A stretch of DNA of 64,000 nt from Spisula solida (taxonomy: Eukaryota; Mollusca; Bivalvia; Venerida; Mactridae), in assembly GCA_947247005.1 (NCBI GenBank), contig OX365952.1, positions 48,340,722-48,404,721 on the forward strand. Direction: 5' to 3'. Positions 1 to 11,765 of the stretch are shown here, piece after piece (within the stretch, counting starts at the first letter, position 1; every line of letters begins with the position of its first letter). The notes below the pieces were generated by a model. That model was not told the DNA's origin. It ran no database searches and saw only the letters and a list, made by a program, of their open reading frames with translations. The translations under genes and the position numbers were made by a program.

Positions 1-625
1 TAATCGGATAGAGAAGGCAGCACTCAATTTAAATAGCTGAGTACGGGAAACATTAAACATCATATACCACAATTAAACAGCACAATGCCCAACACTACCA
101 CTATCACGTCATCCTATACCGAAAAAGTATAAAGTGAAATGAGTGACTTTCTTGTTTGCAGATTATGTCGTATCGATTATGTAAACATTTCCCAAAATAG
201 TCTTAAGTCAAAAGACGAAAACTATTTGAATGATTAACTAACAATTATGTCAACATTCTAGATCTGTAGAGTGGTGATGGAGTAAAGTCTCATAGTGCAT
301 TGTTTTTTCGCGATATGTTTATTTTCAATGTTTTTATACCACGATCTAAGGCGAGTAGTTGACATCACCTGTTTTCTACACTGAATTGAAACTCATCAGC
401 TGTTTGTTATAAAGTCATCTTGTTGAAGTTACGTTGCGCAAGGTCTATACCTCTTCGTTTTCATGTGTACTTTTTGTGTTTGTATTTTTATGAGCTGTTT
501 ACGTTGAGTGCTGGCTTCCCTGCCCGATTATCTATTGTAGTCTTGCTCTTGCCTACGAATTTATTGACTTTATTATTGACGTATGCCCTTAACTATGTTC
601 GGAACAAAGCAATACAACATTGATT
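1..625. repeat. Dispersed repeat copy, first of three related ~600-bp elements
   Basis: The stretch matches 10,816-11,440 and 21,200-21,850 nearly throughout, for example GTCGTATCGATTATGTAAA near 170 and CACCTGTTTTCTACACTGAA near 367. It begins with a forward R1 module (1-83) and carries a reverse R1 module at 470-536 that the other two copies lack. Homology resumes after that module (557-625 against 11,245-11,310), so the reverse R1 looks like a later insertion. The 67-codon ORF here (420-623) runs through repeat sequence and is not a gene. Confidence 0.7.
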
Positions 626-1959
626 TCGTCGGGTGATTTAGAATTAATCGGACTTTTTAAAAGAATCGCGGAGAATCAAATAGTTTGAACACAAATTTGC
701 TATAAATAATGTTTCCTCTATCACTGAGAAATATGCGAAGTATCAAAGCATTTGTTGATATATCTATTAAACAGTAAATATGCTGTTAACCATGGGGGCG
801 GGTAGCGTCGTGACGTTAGATGACGTCACCTTTCACACAAAGTATCTTAACAGAAGGACACACAAAATATTTATATATATAATCACCCTGACATTCGAAA
901 TAGCTGTAATGTGACTGTTATGATTGTTTATGTGTGTCTCTGTACCACTGTTCACAAAATGGGTTACAATGATGTTCGAATTGACTTTTACATTGAAGAA
1001 TCTACCAGTGTTAGAACGGTGTCTATGATCGTCAAACTACTTTTTCTGTGCCCACTTGTTAATTCATACCTTCACCATATGTAAACAATTTGTGTCATCG
1101 GGACACGAATTGCTGCTGGATGTCACTACGTTTTTCCTATGTAAATATTTCAATGGTTTGCATTGATGGTTTTTCCAATTTATAACACAATTCAACAATA
1201 GCGTGGTGTCCTGTTTTTGGCGTTGACGTCGTATCATCTATGTAGCTCTTAATCGTGATCATAAACAAAGAGCAATATTATTGCTTCGTAAGTATACAAT
1301 AACAAATCCGCCATTCCACCTGATAGACGAAAATAACAACCGTCAATATAAAATAATAACATAATTAAAGAATACGTATTCCCGTAGCCCACAATTATAC
1401 GCGCGAATGTATTTATAAACGAAACAATCTATCTGCGCACATTCATTTGCCAAATACAGTCGGCTAATAATAGTGCTGTATGTACGATGATGATATATAG
1501 CTTTGCAGTGTGTATTGAACAGTTTAAGCTTCCGAGCAAAAAGTAGTTTGAATTACTGCCAAAGTATTTTAGCACTTGAGAACGAAAGTCAATGAACACA
1601 GACTTACCATTAAAACATATTTTTCTACGTGGTATAATTAGCCAATTTTTATTACCTGCCCCATAAAATATGTATAGAGGATATTCATCCGAAATGTTTT
1701 AAAACTTACATCTTAGAAAGTACATTCCGAAAGAACGCCCGTTGAGGCCGCGCTAATATAATTAGCAACTTCCGCAGACTACAATTAAGTTAATAACGTT
1801 TGAAAGTATTAATGGAATGAGCCTTCATGTAGGACTCGCAGAGGAGTCAGTGGGAGCTTAATTGACAGAAAATTACTGAGAAAACGCGCAGCGTCAGCGT
1901 ATTTTAAAAAAACGTAATACTATATCGCGTGTTTTAGCGTCTACCGGAAGTATAGCGTC
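626..1959. other. Unannotated AT-rich DNA
   Basis: I see no coding signal or recognised repeat. The only notable item is a G+C-richer spot at about 790-835 containing the exact palindrome TGACGTCA (821-828), a CRE/ATF-type site. Confidence 0.4.
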
Positions 1960-2235
1960 CACATACGCCAAAAACGTCATTCTAGACGCGTAAATCGTAT
2001 ATATAAGAGACGTTCCGTCTAAAATCGCGATTTTTACCACTACGTTACATATACTGATATTGGCTAAACAAGTCATTGTGTGGACCAAAATAATAACAAT
2101 AAAAACAATAACATAAATGTATAGATTTAAGGTCTCCAGCCCAAAACAATTACAAAAGTACAATAACAAAATACAACGATGTCAGCACATGTGTTAAACA
2201 TACAAACAATAAGTAAACAAGGCAGTCCAAAAGAC
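1960..2235. repeat. Old duplicate of sequence at 12,240-12,460 and 22,690-22,910
   Basis: Short shared blocks (ATATTGGCTAAACAAGTCA; a block ending in AGTCCAAA) occur in the same order here and in both copies of the 9-kb duplication. The minus-strand ORF at 1,894-2,169 gives a hydrophobic peptide sharing only TCLANI with the other copies. I read it as chance coding within a duplicated non-coding segment. Confidence 0.4.
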
Positions 2236-2289
2236 GGCTATAATCCCCCGCCGCATTAATGAACAGTGAAATTGTCCAATAAGTTACAC

Positions 2290-4470
2290 ATTTGCTATGA
2301 GTTCATGCAATATGGCCCAGACGTTAAAAACATTAAGGAGCGGATGGGAAATGTAAGGTTCAAACCTTTGACCTTTTAACTGTGACTTTGCCCTTGATGT
2401 GGCATGGTTGGAATGTGGGTTCTGTATGTCATCTTTATTAGATACTCATTCAGTATCAGTTTCATGCAATTCGGCCCAGTTGTTAAAAAGTTATGGAATT
2501 GACACGAAATGTAAGTGTAGCCAAGTTGGTTAGTCCACGGTTCTACGAGGTGAGTACAAAGATATAAAGGTATACTTGAACGCTTGGGTAATCTCAACCA
2601 AACACAATTTACGGTACAATGTTAAATGTTGACTGATTCGTGTAACAACCAAATATTGAATTATTCTAGTAGATATGATGAGTAGAATGAACTACAAACA
2701 GTACTAACACAGGCGTCCTGCAAATATACAGATAGTAAAACAACATAATCAGTCCTGGAAGTAAAGTTCATAGTTCATCACATGCATGGCTACAGTCCTT
2801 ACAATAACAATAACTGGTAATACACATTACACATCAGTGATTATACAAACAAAGGTAAAACAGTACATGGTATATGACAAGGGACGAAACTTACCGATCT
2901 ATGGGATCAAACACTCTGCACAAGTTCCACTATCACGCGTGACAATAATCCACAACCAACATTAATACCTGTGAAGTTAAAAGACAGAGCTTAAATAGAG
3001 AAAGGTATGTGATATAATTAATAAAGATTAAGCCCTGACAATGTTATAGTTATTAAAAGTTAAGTTAGAGTTTTTTAGGTGGTTTCCTGCTAAGTCGCCA
3101 TTGTTTACAAGAAAAAGAGCGGGATTCGAACCTCGTGAAAACAGACAAGAAATAACCATATTACAGCATAATTACATCATGACAACTACAGAACATTACG
3201 GGAAAACATGAATAAATACTTATGAAACTGATACCAACCAACATAAACATCATAGCATCATCAATTCATCCTTCAATGGTGACAAAACCAAAACGTCTAG
3301 AAAACCAAACCAAGTAAATTAAAAAGCGAAAAGATCCAGGGTCACCCGAAATACAGAAACGAAAATAAAAAACCACTCCGTTACATAAGATTTAAATCTT
3401 TGACCTTGAAATGTAACCTTGACCCCGCATGGTTATAATGTTTGTTCTGCATGTTGGCTTTATTTGTTATACATTTGGTATGAGTTTCATGCATTCGGGC
3501 CAACAATTAAAAATGTAAAGGATGGACATAAACATGTAAGGATTAAACTTTTGACCTTGAACTGTGACCTTGACCTTGAACCAGCATGGTTGGAATATGG
3601 GTTCTGCACGTCGTCATTATAAGTTACATATTTGGTATGAGTTTCATGCAATTCAGCCCAGGCATTAAAAAGTTATGGAGTGGACACGGAATGCAAGATT
3701 CAAACTTTTGACCTTGAATTGTGACCTTGACCTAGACCTCGCATGGTTGAAATGTTGGTTTTGCATGTCGGCTTTACAAGTTATACATTTGGTATGAGTT
3801 TCATGCAATTCCGCCTAGCAATTAAAAAGTTAAAGAGTGGACATAAAAATGTAAGATTTAAACTTTTGACCTTGAACTGTGACCGTGACCTTGATTCAAC
3901 ATGGTTGGAATGTAGGTTCTGCACGTCGTCATCATTAGTTACATATTTTGTATGAGTTTCATGCAACTCAGCCAAGGCATTAAAAAGTTATGGAGTGGAC
4001 ACGGAATGCAAGATCCAACAATTTGACCTTGAATTGTAACATTGACCTCGAACCGGCAAGGTTGGACTATGTGTTTTGCACGTCGTCGTTATTAGTTACA
4101 CATTTGGTATGAGTTTCATGCAATTTGGTCAAGGCATTAAAAAGTTATGGAACGGACACGAATATAAGATTTAAACCTGTGACCATGAATTGTGACCTTG
4201 ACCTTCAACCGACATGGTTGGAATGTTGGTTATGCACGTCGTCTTTATTAGTTACACATTTAGTATGAGTTTCATACAATTCCGCCCTGGCATTAAAAAG
4301 TTAAGGAACGGACCCGAAATGTAAGGTTCAAACCTGTGACCTTAAATTGTGACCTTGACCTTTACCGACATGGTTGTGATATGGGTTCCGCACGACGGCT
4401 TTATTAGTTACATATTTGGTATCAGTTCCATGCAATTCGGCCAAGGCATTAAAAAGTTATGGAGCGGACA
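2290..4470 (+). repeat. Tandem array of ~157-bp units (core of the pearl-like element)
   Basis: The landmark (G/A)CATGGTTG recurs near 2,401, 3,427, 3,583, 3,742, 3,899, 4,212 and 4,371, with a variant GCAAGGTTGG near 4,057, at spacings of 155-159 bp. Each unit also has TTTCATGCAATTCGGCC, GCATTAAAAAGTTATGGA and stacked GACCTTGA motifs. Units are diverged from each other. The apparent ORFs at 3,419-3,622, 3,743-3,955 and 4,349-4,537 are repeats read in frame. The array is split by the insertion at 2,516-3,385. Confidence 0.85.
2516..3385. mobile_element. Probable solo LTR inserted in the tandem array
   Basis: An 870-bp segment interrupts one core unit. It begins TGTAGCC and ends GTTACA (TG...CA, with an inverted TGTA/TACA), and is flanked on both sides by TAAG (2,512-2,515 and 3,386-3,389), consistent with a 4-bp target duplication. 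The array resumes in register after it (GATTTAAATCTTTGACC). No internal coding region or second LTR is present, so a recombined solo LTR of a retrotransposon is the simplest reading. It contains AATAAA near 3,019. It also contains an A-box-like string (TAGCCAAGTTGG, 2,519) and an inverted B-box-like string (GGATTCGAACCTC, 3,122), too far apart and in opposite orientation to make one tRNA promoter. Confidence 0.55.
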
Positions 4471-4733
4471 CGATTCTGTTACGGACGGACAGACGGACGC
4501 CACTCCGTGGCGGGGGATTAAAAAATCAAAATTCTAACTTATTTACCTATACAATTGATTCTTATTCATTTATCAATTGATGCTATCTTAGTTCAAATGC
4601 ATGATACAAATATGACGCAGTTTATTTGTAGTTTTGAACAGTTTACACTGAACCAATGAAAAAGGCATTCATTGAAAAAACAAATATACATTTTTTGTAC
4701 TTCATTATACGTAAAATCAAAAATAGTAATTAC

Positions 4734-4981
4734 CTGGAACTTAATTAAAACCAGCAAAGTGATAACAATTCCTCTTGGTTTTAATCCTAGCAATTCATGA
4801 AGATAATACAAAAAACGATCAGACCAAGTAGCACTCGGCCTAAGGAGAGCTAATGACGTGGTGGTATACCATAAATAATTGCACTCCTTGCCGATGAACG
4901 GATGATGATACTGACATTTACCGTATAAACCCAACATAGTTTGATTGAATGCTATCATAACCTGTGTCCAGAAACAGTTAT
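4734..4981 (-). CDS. Candidate internal exon, unknown product (82 codons)
   Basis: On the minus strand an open stretch is bounded by a splice acceptor (TTCTTGCTATTAG before 4,981) and a donor (TTCCAG then GTAATT after 4,734). It starts with two bases that complete a codon and ends in phase 0. The peptide is non-repetitive with a balanced composition: a Cys/aromatic-rich first half (KCQYHHPFIGKECNYLWYTT), an LRPSATWSDRF segment and a hydrophobic tail (GIVITLLVLIKFQ) that could be a membrane segment. I do not recognise the family. It lies 3' of the pearl-like element and has no duplicate in this window. Flanking exons were not found on either side within the unannotated DNA. It could still be a chance ORF, since the open frame extends 4,593-4,991 beyond the splice sites. 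Confidence 0.35.
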
Positions 4982-4991
4982 CTAATAGCAA

Positions 4992-6572
4992 GAATGTTAA
5001 TAGGGCGTTCTTTCCAGTAATTGCCTTTTACATTAACTGATTTCAAAGACGACTTTTCTGCAGAAACACCCCTTCCATTGACTATGGATTTCATGATACA
5101 TCGTTTTGGTCAACTACTTATTTCAAGAAACTTTAGAAACGTCACAATTTGCTTCCTACTACATGTAATTCACAATCTGGTGTTTTCTAGCATTTAGATA
5201 TATTTGGCAGACACAAAAGTTTGCACATTATGAAATGTTTAACGTATGGTTATTCTGTGATTAAATCACAAAAAATGCCAATCCTATAACCTCTCTTGGT
5301 GATTTCATCACATATTTTGAATTTACAATCGTAAACGTAAACACGCATTTAGTGCAAATGGACTAGATTAAAACAATACCCTTCTTCCGGAAAGCCTCTG
5401 GAAGCGTTTAAGATGAACTGTGGTATTATAGTATGCGAGAGATAGCACTTATGTCAAAATTCGTACCCATAAGGCACGGCGGCAACGTCTAGCAATACCA
5501 AAACATTAGACCAAACGGTTGTCGCAGCTACTCCCATCAGGCGTGCGCATACAACCAATACCAATGTAACCTAATTACACCTCACCAGTTATACGTTGAA
5601 ACTACTGATTACATGCACGAGGATACTTTTACGACCGCCATACGGACCAATAGCACTAAAGAACAACAAAACATAAAAAGTATTTGGCAGTAGTTGTAAA
5701 ATGACATTGTTATTGTTAATTATTTACACTGTTACATTTGTATGTTGAATGACCTTGCGTGTTCACGTCTGTTCGTTATTTGTAAACACTTCCTGTTTAT
5801 TTGTTATTTCATCTTCTTATCGGCTATAATGCCTGCTGTGTTCTTATATATATTCCGGTAAAACCTCCTTATGGACGTGTCAATGACCGTTTCTATGGTT
5901 TATTTCTTTATCCACCCATGGCCTGTTTCTGTGGTACATACAATGTACTTTAGTGTAATAAAGTATGACGCGACATAACGCAGCCTTACAGTTCGACTTA
6001 CTAACGAACGAGCGGACGGACCAACGTTCCTAGAAGCTTATCACCCGCACAACGCTTGTGTAACTAGCTAATGATCAAATCGTACTTACGTTCCTTATTG
6101 TATCTACTTACTTTTATGATTTATTTACATGTTTTCAACAGCTTCTATATTTTAGACGATTCACACGGAATCGAAGACAATTGGCGTCTTAAAACCGATT
6201 TTTCGTTTTTTAAGTTAGATATGCGTCACTGATTGCATGACATAATATTGATGACTCGGTATTCAAATGTTGTATCTTGTATACAAAATCAGATCGTGCA
6301 CTTTAGCGAATGAGCTATAGATAAATTTGTTTATAGCGCATGAGGTCCCAACGAGCCATTAGGTTTTACAATATAAAATCACAGATGAACGTCTAAAGTA
6401 AAAGATAAATAAATTTCAAATGTATAGTTATGCTAATTTGCAATTAAACATGCCAATTATAGTGTTACTGGTGTTATCGTTTCGTTTGTGTAAATATGGA
6501 AGAGCTTCCATAATCAAAAGGGTATTCCGATTATTATCTTAACACTTAATGTTTTTCCGGTGGTTTACTTAG
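4992..6572. other. Unannotated DNA
   Basis: I find no repeat or convincing ORF here. A slightly G+C-richer patch lies at 5,460-5,660 but each frame is broken within about 35 codons. Confidence 0.4.
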
Positions 6573-7295
6573 TGTACTGGTTAGAAAAAAACTTTATGAT
6601 TGCAAATGCTGATCATGATTTTATGCGTTCGCTAATGACTTGCTTAGAAGTATGCACGAATGTAGAAACACTCCAGATGGATAAGAAAACGTATTAAAAG
6701 CAAACGTTATTAAAGTACTTTCATATACATACTGAACACTGCTGCACGCATACCATTTCCGATTCAATTCATTAAAGTGGTTGTACAGTGATTGGAGGGA
6801 TCCGAGAAATGTCAGATACATACTCTTACCGTGTTTACGTATCTAGAATACAAATTAGGATATAATCTAAACGTTAACACGCAACGTTGGTGAAAGAACA
6901 TAGTTTACAACAAAGATTTTAAAAACCCACCATGAGCACGTGGGTCACTACATGTACTGGTTAGAGAAAAACTTTATGATTGCAAATGCTGATCATGATT
7001 TTATGCGTTCGTTAATGACTTGCTTAGAAGCATTTACGAATGAGAAACATTCCAGATAAATAAGAAAACGTACTTTAAGAAAACGTTATTAAAGTACTTT
7101 CAAATACATACTGAACACTGCTGCACGCGTACCATTTCCGATTCAATTCATTAAATGGTTGTACAGTGATAGGAGATATTCGAGAAATGTCAGATACATA
7201 CTCACACAATTATTACGTATCTAGAATACAAATTAGGATAAAATCTAAAAATTAACCCTCCACGTTGGGGAGAGACCATTGTTAACAACAAAGAT
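6573..7295 (+). repeat. Tandem duplication, two ~350-bp copies 380 bp apart
   Basis: Copy A (6,573-6,920) and copy B (6,953-7,295) share long near-identical runs such as GATTGCAAATGCTGATCATG and CACTGCTGCACGC. A more diverged relative of the second half, with CTGCTGCAC...CCATTTCCGATTC, occurs at 16,400-16,620 and again at 57,050-57,235, so the unit belongs to a dispersed repeat that duplicated locally here. Confidence 0.8.
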
Positions 7296-7589
7296 GTTGT
7301 GATCAGCTTTCAATATATATATATCCTAATAGAATCGAAAAGGTATGAAGCTTGTTTTGTACACCATACATATTTGTATTTCAACGTACAATGTGATTAA
7401 TACCTTATTTCCCTGAAATATGCATTGTTCTCGATCAATTTATTTCGATAAATACTTTTGCCTTCATAGCACAGGTTTCATTTATTTTTTATTGAATACG
7501 TGACAAATTTGGTTATGCTCGTATTATATACATACGTTAGCATTTTAAGTATAATTGTTAAGTGTTATACATGTTATACTAGGTATTGC
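7296..7589. other. Unannotated AT-rich DNA
   Basis: Includes a short TA run at about 7,312-7,323; nothing else seen. Confidence 0.4.
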
Positions 7590-7795
7590 AGCCGTTTTAA
7601 CTGGGTCATCTAGCTTAGGCATGACGCTTTTTGATTGCTGAAACTAGTTTTTCAGATTTTCAAAAGCTAGTACAAGTGTACTTGGGTGGATCATAACTTG
7701 TTCAGTTGGGCATTGTGTTTTTTTATTATATTTTCTGTACTCGACTGTTTGAGCTGAGTGCTGCCTTCCCTGTCTGACTTAATATTATCTCTTTT
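7590..7795 (-). repeat. R1 repeat, long copy, reverse orientation
   Basis: Reads AACTGGGTCATCTAGC ... GTTGGGCATTGTG ... GAGTGCTGCCTTCCCTGTCT and ends in the conserved GACTTAATATTATCT tail. The upstream part (ACTAGTTTTTCAG...AGCTAGTACAAGTG) is shared with the long copies at 47.5, 59.3 and 63.0 kb. Confidence 0.75.
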
Positions 7796-8030
7796 ATATG
7801 AGACCAGTGGATATGTGCTTCAACCGGCACAATAAGAGCACCCGTTTTGAGTGCGAGTGATATCAGTCTTGTGTCAATCAAGGCGATGAATAAGATCAGG
7901 AATAATGTGTTGTGTTAGTTACTTTGCAGAATTTGATTCACAATTAACCTCAAATTAATTGGCTGAAATAGACAGTTTGCCGGTTGAATATCTTATGCAG
8001 AGTATTCTGTTGATATTTATTAGCGCCCTT
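7796..8030. other. Unannotated DNA
   Basis: No feature recognised. Confidence 0.4.
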
Positions 8031-8270
8031 ATTAATAAAATGTGAAATGGACTGATAGTAGTTATGTTGTTATTTAAGAAATAAAGATCTGTTCTTGTAT
8101 TTTGTCGGTTAATAAAACACAGGCACTCGATCGGATGCTACGCACGAGTGATTTAATTTTCCGCATTCGAACGGGTGTATTTGTTTAATTCACCGACAAA
8201 ATACAAGAACAGATCTTTATTTCTTAAATAACAACATAACTACTATCAGTCCATTTCACATTTTATTAAT
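8031..8270. mobile_element. Foldback (hairpin) element with 82-bp near-perfect arms
   Basis: Arm 8,031-8,112 (starting ATTAATAAAATGTGAAATGG) is repeated in reverse complement at 8,189-8,270 with one or two mismatches, around a 76-bp loop. The whole transcript would form one long hairpin. No ORF is present. A foldback MITE is likely; a young inverted duplication is the alternative. Confidence 0.8.
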
Positions 8271-8589
8271 AATATAATTAATATTTGATTTTAAACATTG
8301 TAATACCCCGTACTATTCAACTGCGCGCATTCCATTGTCATCCATTTTACATTGAACATAATTCCACGCTGAAATTATGTGGCTATTAGCTGGTACAATT
8401 ACCTCCCTCGTTAATGAAAACGAGCTTCGTAATTTTCTGAAGGAATGAAAACATTTTAAACATTGAGACAATTTTGATAACATGAGTTGAGGTATTAATT
8501 GCATGAGATGAAAAATATAAATAAACTGATTATGAGATGTTTTCTTGAGTGTCGAGAGTTCCTAAAGATATATGCCTCATTGCTGTAAC
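8271..8589. other. Unannotated DNA
   Basis: No repeat or credible ORF; the 63-codon minus ORF at 8,313-8,504 has no distinguishing feature. Confidence 0.4.
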
Positions 8590-10454
8590 ACGGGATACTC
8601 GTGCAACTTGCGTTATTTGCAAATCGTTGATGTTTTACGCAATCATTCATTGACGAATATGTCACGTGATATCTATTTCACTAAACTACTTTTAAATCAC
8701 ACATGCTGATGTTCGATGTTTTGTGAAGGAACGAAACATGTTTTTGTAGTTCAATTTGTGTTTGTTTGGAGAAACAACTGTTACACTATATTCGATAAAT
8801 GCTTATTCCATGAATGTATTTTATTGCGTTGTTTTGTCATTTTTGAGCGCACAAACAAATATGATCAATTTGCGCTTTGCTGGGCGTAAATAGTCAGGTG
8901 AATTTTGTTGCGGTAATATTATACAGCTTGGTTTCCTCTATGCCTATGTGGATTAATCCGCAGATCGTGTTAGAATCATGAATAACGTTTGCAATGCAAT
9001 AATTATTCATTTCTCTATTTATGAAGATTCCGGCGTTGAATCAACACGGTTTCTTTACAATATTTGATATGCATTACTAGTATGTCACTACAGTTGCTTA
9101 TTCCTATAATATACCAGATTTAAGATTATTGCCTTCTACTAACAGCAGACGCTAACTCATAATGTCATAATATTGTATTTCCCGAACACTAAACTTTTAG
9201 AATTTATTTGTATCAACAAATCATTTGGACATTTTCTGGATTCTCACGAGAACATGATATTCTGAAAGATTAAAATGAAAACAAGCTCTCCATCTACGAT
9301 TGTTTTTAAACCCGAAATAACCCACAGCTTAATCCAGATAGCTATCGCTAGGTCACGAACCATACGAAAACAAATCTGAAATGCATGTTGAACCAGACAA
9401 ATATTTGTTTTCAGTTATATAATACCATTAAGTGTGTAACCGTGTGGGCAATGTTCTGGTGTTTGTTCAGTGACTGTTTTGTAATTAGTAAAAGCGTTAA
9501 GAAATCACATTACCAAATAATGTCTCCAATACTTTCGCTACGATGCAAATAAATGACGAATATTATATTAGTGCGGTTGGTTGTGCAGATTTGAGGTTGT
9601 ATTGTTATTTTATGTTTCCCTGGATATTAAGGTACGGATCATTGACAGTCCGTTCGAAAACTGTTTATAGTTTCGTAATAGCCAATCACTATTGGATGCA
9701 TCTGGAGTATCCAGCTGTCACAAGCATGGCTGAAAAAGCTTTTTGTGTATTGTCTGACTTCGTGTTGTTGAAACAATATACTTCGGTAATCAAAAGCTTG
9801 ATAATTTTTGCTATAATATAATAGTGTTGTTTAAATATACAATAAAGTGTTAACGATAAAGGCGACGCAAGTGGTGTTATAGAAGCAAAACAAGATGATT
9901 GATCACGGGGCATCTTTGTCGATAGTTACTTAAGTCCGTCAAAATACATAAGTGGATTTTTGTTACAACCTAGAACGAAACGTTACGGATATAATGTCGA
10001 CACATCATCATATACCTGCAGGGTCATTCAAGAAAAAAACAATTGGATCAGTGAAAGCAATGGGTAAAGGAATAAAACGTAAATGGATGTAGTAGCCTAA
10101 TAATAGAACGTCCGCGATGATTGCAAGGGATTCTCTTAGTGCCAAAACCAAACAATATCGCTCGTTGTTCAATATTCAAATTTGATAAAATGTGTATTTT
10201 CTACTCATATGGGAAAGCTAATTTACAAATCCGACTAACGTTTTTTGAAAACGTTGTCAAGGCAACTTCGTTTCAATTAATATTGATACAGGATCCTAAT
10301 CGTGTTCCTTCAGCAGATACATGAACACAAACATAATCAAGTATGTACGTTCTTTCCAAACAAAATGAAAGTTTAATTATCATCAGAACAAAATTTATCG
10401 ACAAAAAAGCTATGGGTTGATCTGTAATTCGATATTATTCAAATAGTGGTGGAC

Positions 10455-10815
10455 AGTGTGTATGTGTAATTATTTAGGCCTTTCGGTCAAGGATAACCCA
10501 TGAAAGTGCAAGCACTTATTTCCAATGGGGTCCTGTTTTTTGCTGAAGGGACAGCGAGTAGAAGAAAGAGTTGTGATACAAGGAATCCGGGTGCGTTACC
10601 CTAGCTCGTTCCGAATTGACTCCTTGGTTCTTTAACGTGCTCGATGTATAGCACCGATACACGCGAGACTGCCTCTGGGTTTCCAACCAGTTCATCTCTA
10701 GTTGGGTGGGAAACACTGAAAAGCGTTCCAGAAATGACCAAGTGTCCCGGCCGAGATTCGAACCAGGGACCTCTCGATCAGTAGTCAAGTGAGTTATCCA
10801 CTCGACCACCTTGCC
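10455..10815 (-). mobile_element. tRNA-derived SINE, minus strand
   Basis: Read on the minus strand the element starts with a tRNA-like head: an A-box-like GGTGGTCGAGTGGATAACTC and a B box GGTTCGAATCT 40 bp further on. A body follows that shares GTCTCGCGTGTATCGGTG, CTATACAT, TTAAAGAA and GCACCCGGAT with the plus-strand element at 40,985. U2 has no counterpart, and the head abuts an R1 module at 10,816 whose first bases are missing, so insertion happened after or during the 9-kb duplication. The 146-codon ORF across it (10,516-10,956, minus) reads through SINE plus R1 and is not a gene. Confidence 0.75.
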
Positions 10816-11440
10816 AAGGAAGGCAGCACTCAACTTAAGCAGCCGAACACAGGAATCATAAAGACACCATATACAATAATTACTAGGCAATATGCCAAAC
10901 ACTACAGAAAGGCACAGACAATGCCAAAACACAACTACAAAATCACGACATTCCATAACAAAAAATCAGAAATTGAAGGTAATGACCTTATTGTTTGCAC
11001 ATTAGGTCGTATCGATTATGTAAACATTTCCAAGAATTGTCTTAAGTCAAAAGATGAAACTGTTTGAATGATTAACTCACAATTATGTCAATATCTAGAT
11101 CTGTAAAGTGGTGATTGAGTAAAGGCCATCTGTTTTGTCGCGTTGTTTTTATTTTCAATGTTTCATACCATGATCTAAGGCGATGAGTTGACCTCACCTG
11201 TTTTCTACCCTGAATTGAATCGCACCAACTTGTTCTTTCTTACGAATTTATCGTTTTTTTTGTTGACGGACGCCATTTTACTCTTTTCGGTACATTGCAT
11301 CACAACATTAAATATAATAATATATGCTATTTTGAAGATGCTGGATCATAATGTCGTTACTTATTGTAATGTTATTTCCTGGGCCGATGTTACAGTACCT
11401 GATTAAAATCTATTACCAAAATATAAAATTTTAAGTAGTC
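10816..11440. repeat. ~600-bp dispersed repeat, second copy (U1), with R1 at its left end
   Basis: Starts with a forward R1 (GAAGGCAGCACTCAACTTAA), then shares GGTCGTATCGATTATG, CTTAAGTCAAAAGATGAAA and CACCTGTTTTCTAC with the copies at 1-625 and 21,200-21,850. Confidence 0.75.
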
Positions 11441-11654
11441 TTGTTCGTCTATAGTTTAGCAAATCATCACAATCATAATCACTCAATCAGTATATAGACT
11501 TGCTTGAAATATCTTTTTGTTTGGGATATGGATGGTTCGTTCTATGTCTAACTCTTGAGCGGATGGCCAAGAAATAAACTCTTTGCAAAGACAAAACCTC
11601 GCAACAGTGTTTCCCAACTATTCAGGACATACAAAACAATTGTTGAGTTAAAAG

Positions 11655-11765
11655 ATAAAATAATAGCGGACAGGGAAGGCAGCACTCAACTTAACCAGCC
11701 GAGCATAGAACACATAAAACATCATATATCACAATTACACGGCACAATGCCCAGCCAACAATGTA
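11655..11765 (+). repeat. R1 repeat, forward orientation (U1)
   Basis: AAAAGATAAAATAATAGCGG leads into GACAGGGAAGGCAGCACTCA and ends after CACAATGCCCAG. The same copy is at 22,122-22,232 in U2. Confidence 0.8.

Larger units (their letters stand above)
2241..4522. mobile_element. Pearl-like non-autonomous element with tandem core repeats
   Basis: The left end reads TATAATCCCCCGCCGC (about 2,241) and the right end is its inverted counterpart, GGCGGGGGATTAAAA (about 4,509-4,523), giving terminal inverted repeats of about 13-14 bp. Between them are about eight ~157-bp core units, then a short ACGG-type microsatellite (ACGGACGGACAGACGGACG, about 4,481-4,499) just before the right end. Short ends, tandem core repeats and an ACGG microsatellite are the architecture described for bivalve pearl elements. 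Assignment to that family is an inference from architecture. There is no ORF for a transposase, so any movement would depend on another element. Confidence 0.6.

Noticed and set aside
2290..4470. CRISPR-like regular repeats
   Set aside because: Units are 157 bp, mutually diverged and without spacers; this is a eukaryotic tandem array, and no cas-like gene exists here.
3419..4537. Three ORFs in the tandem array
   Set aside because: They are in-frame readings of the 157-bp repeat.
10736..10815. Possible functional tRNA gene at the SINE head (and similar at 40,985, 41,235, 41,955, 42,345)
   Set aside because: A and B boxes are visible but acceptor-stem halves do not pair; they are SINE heads or dead tRNA-like sequences.
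10516..10956. 146-codon minus-strand ORF
   Set aside because: It runs through a SINE and an adjoining R1 repeat; no protein resemblance.
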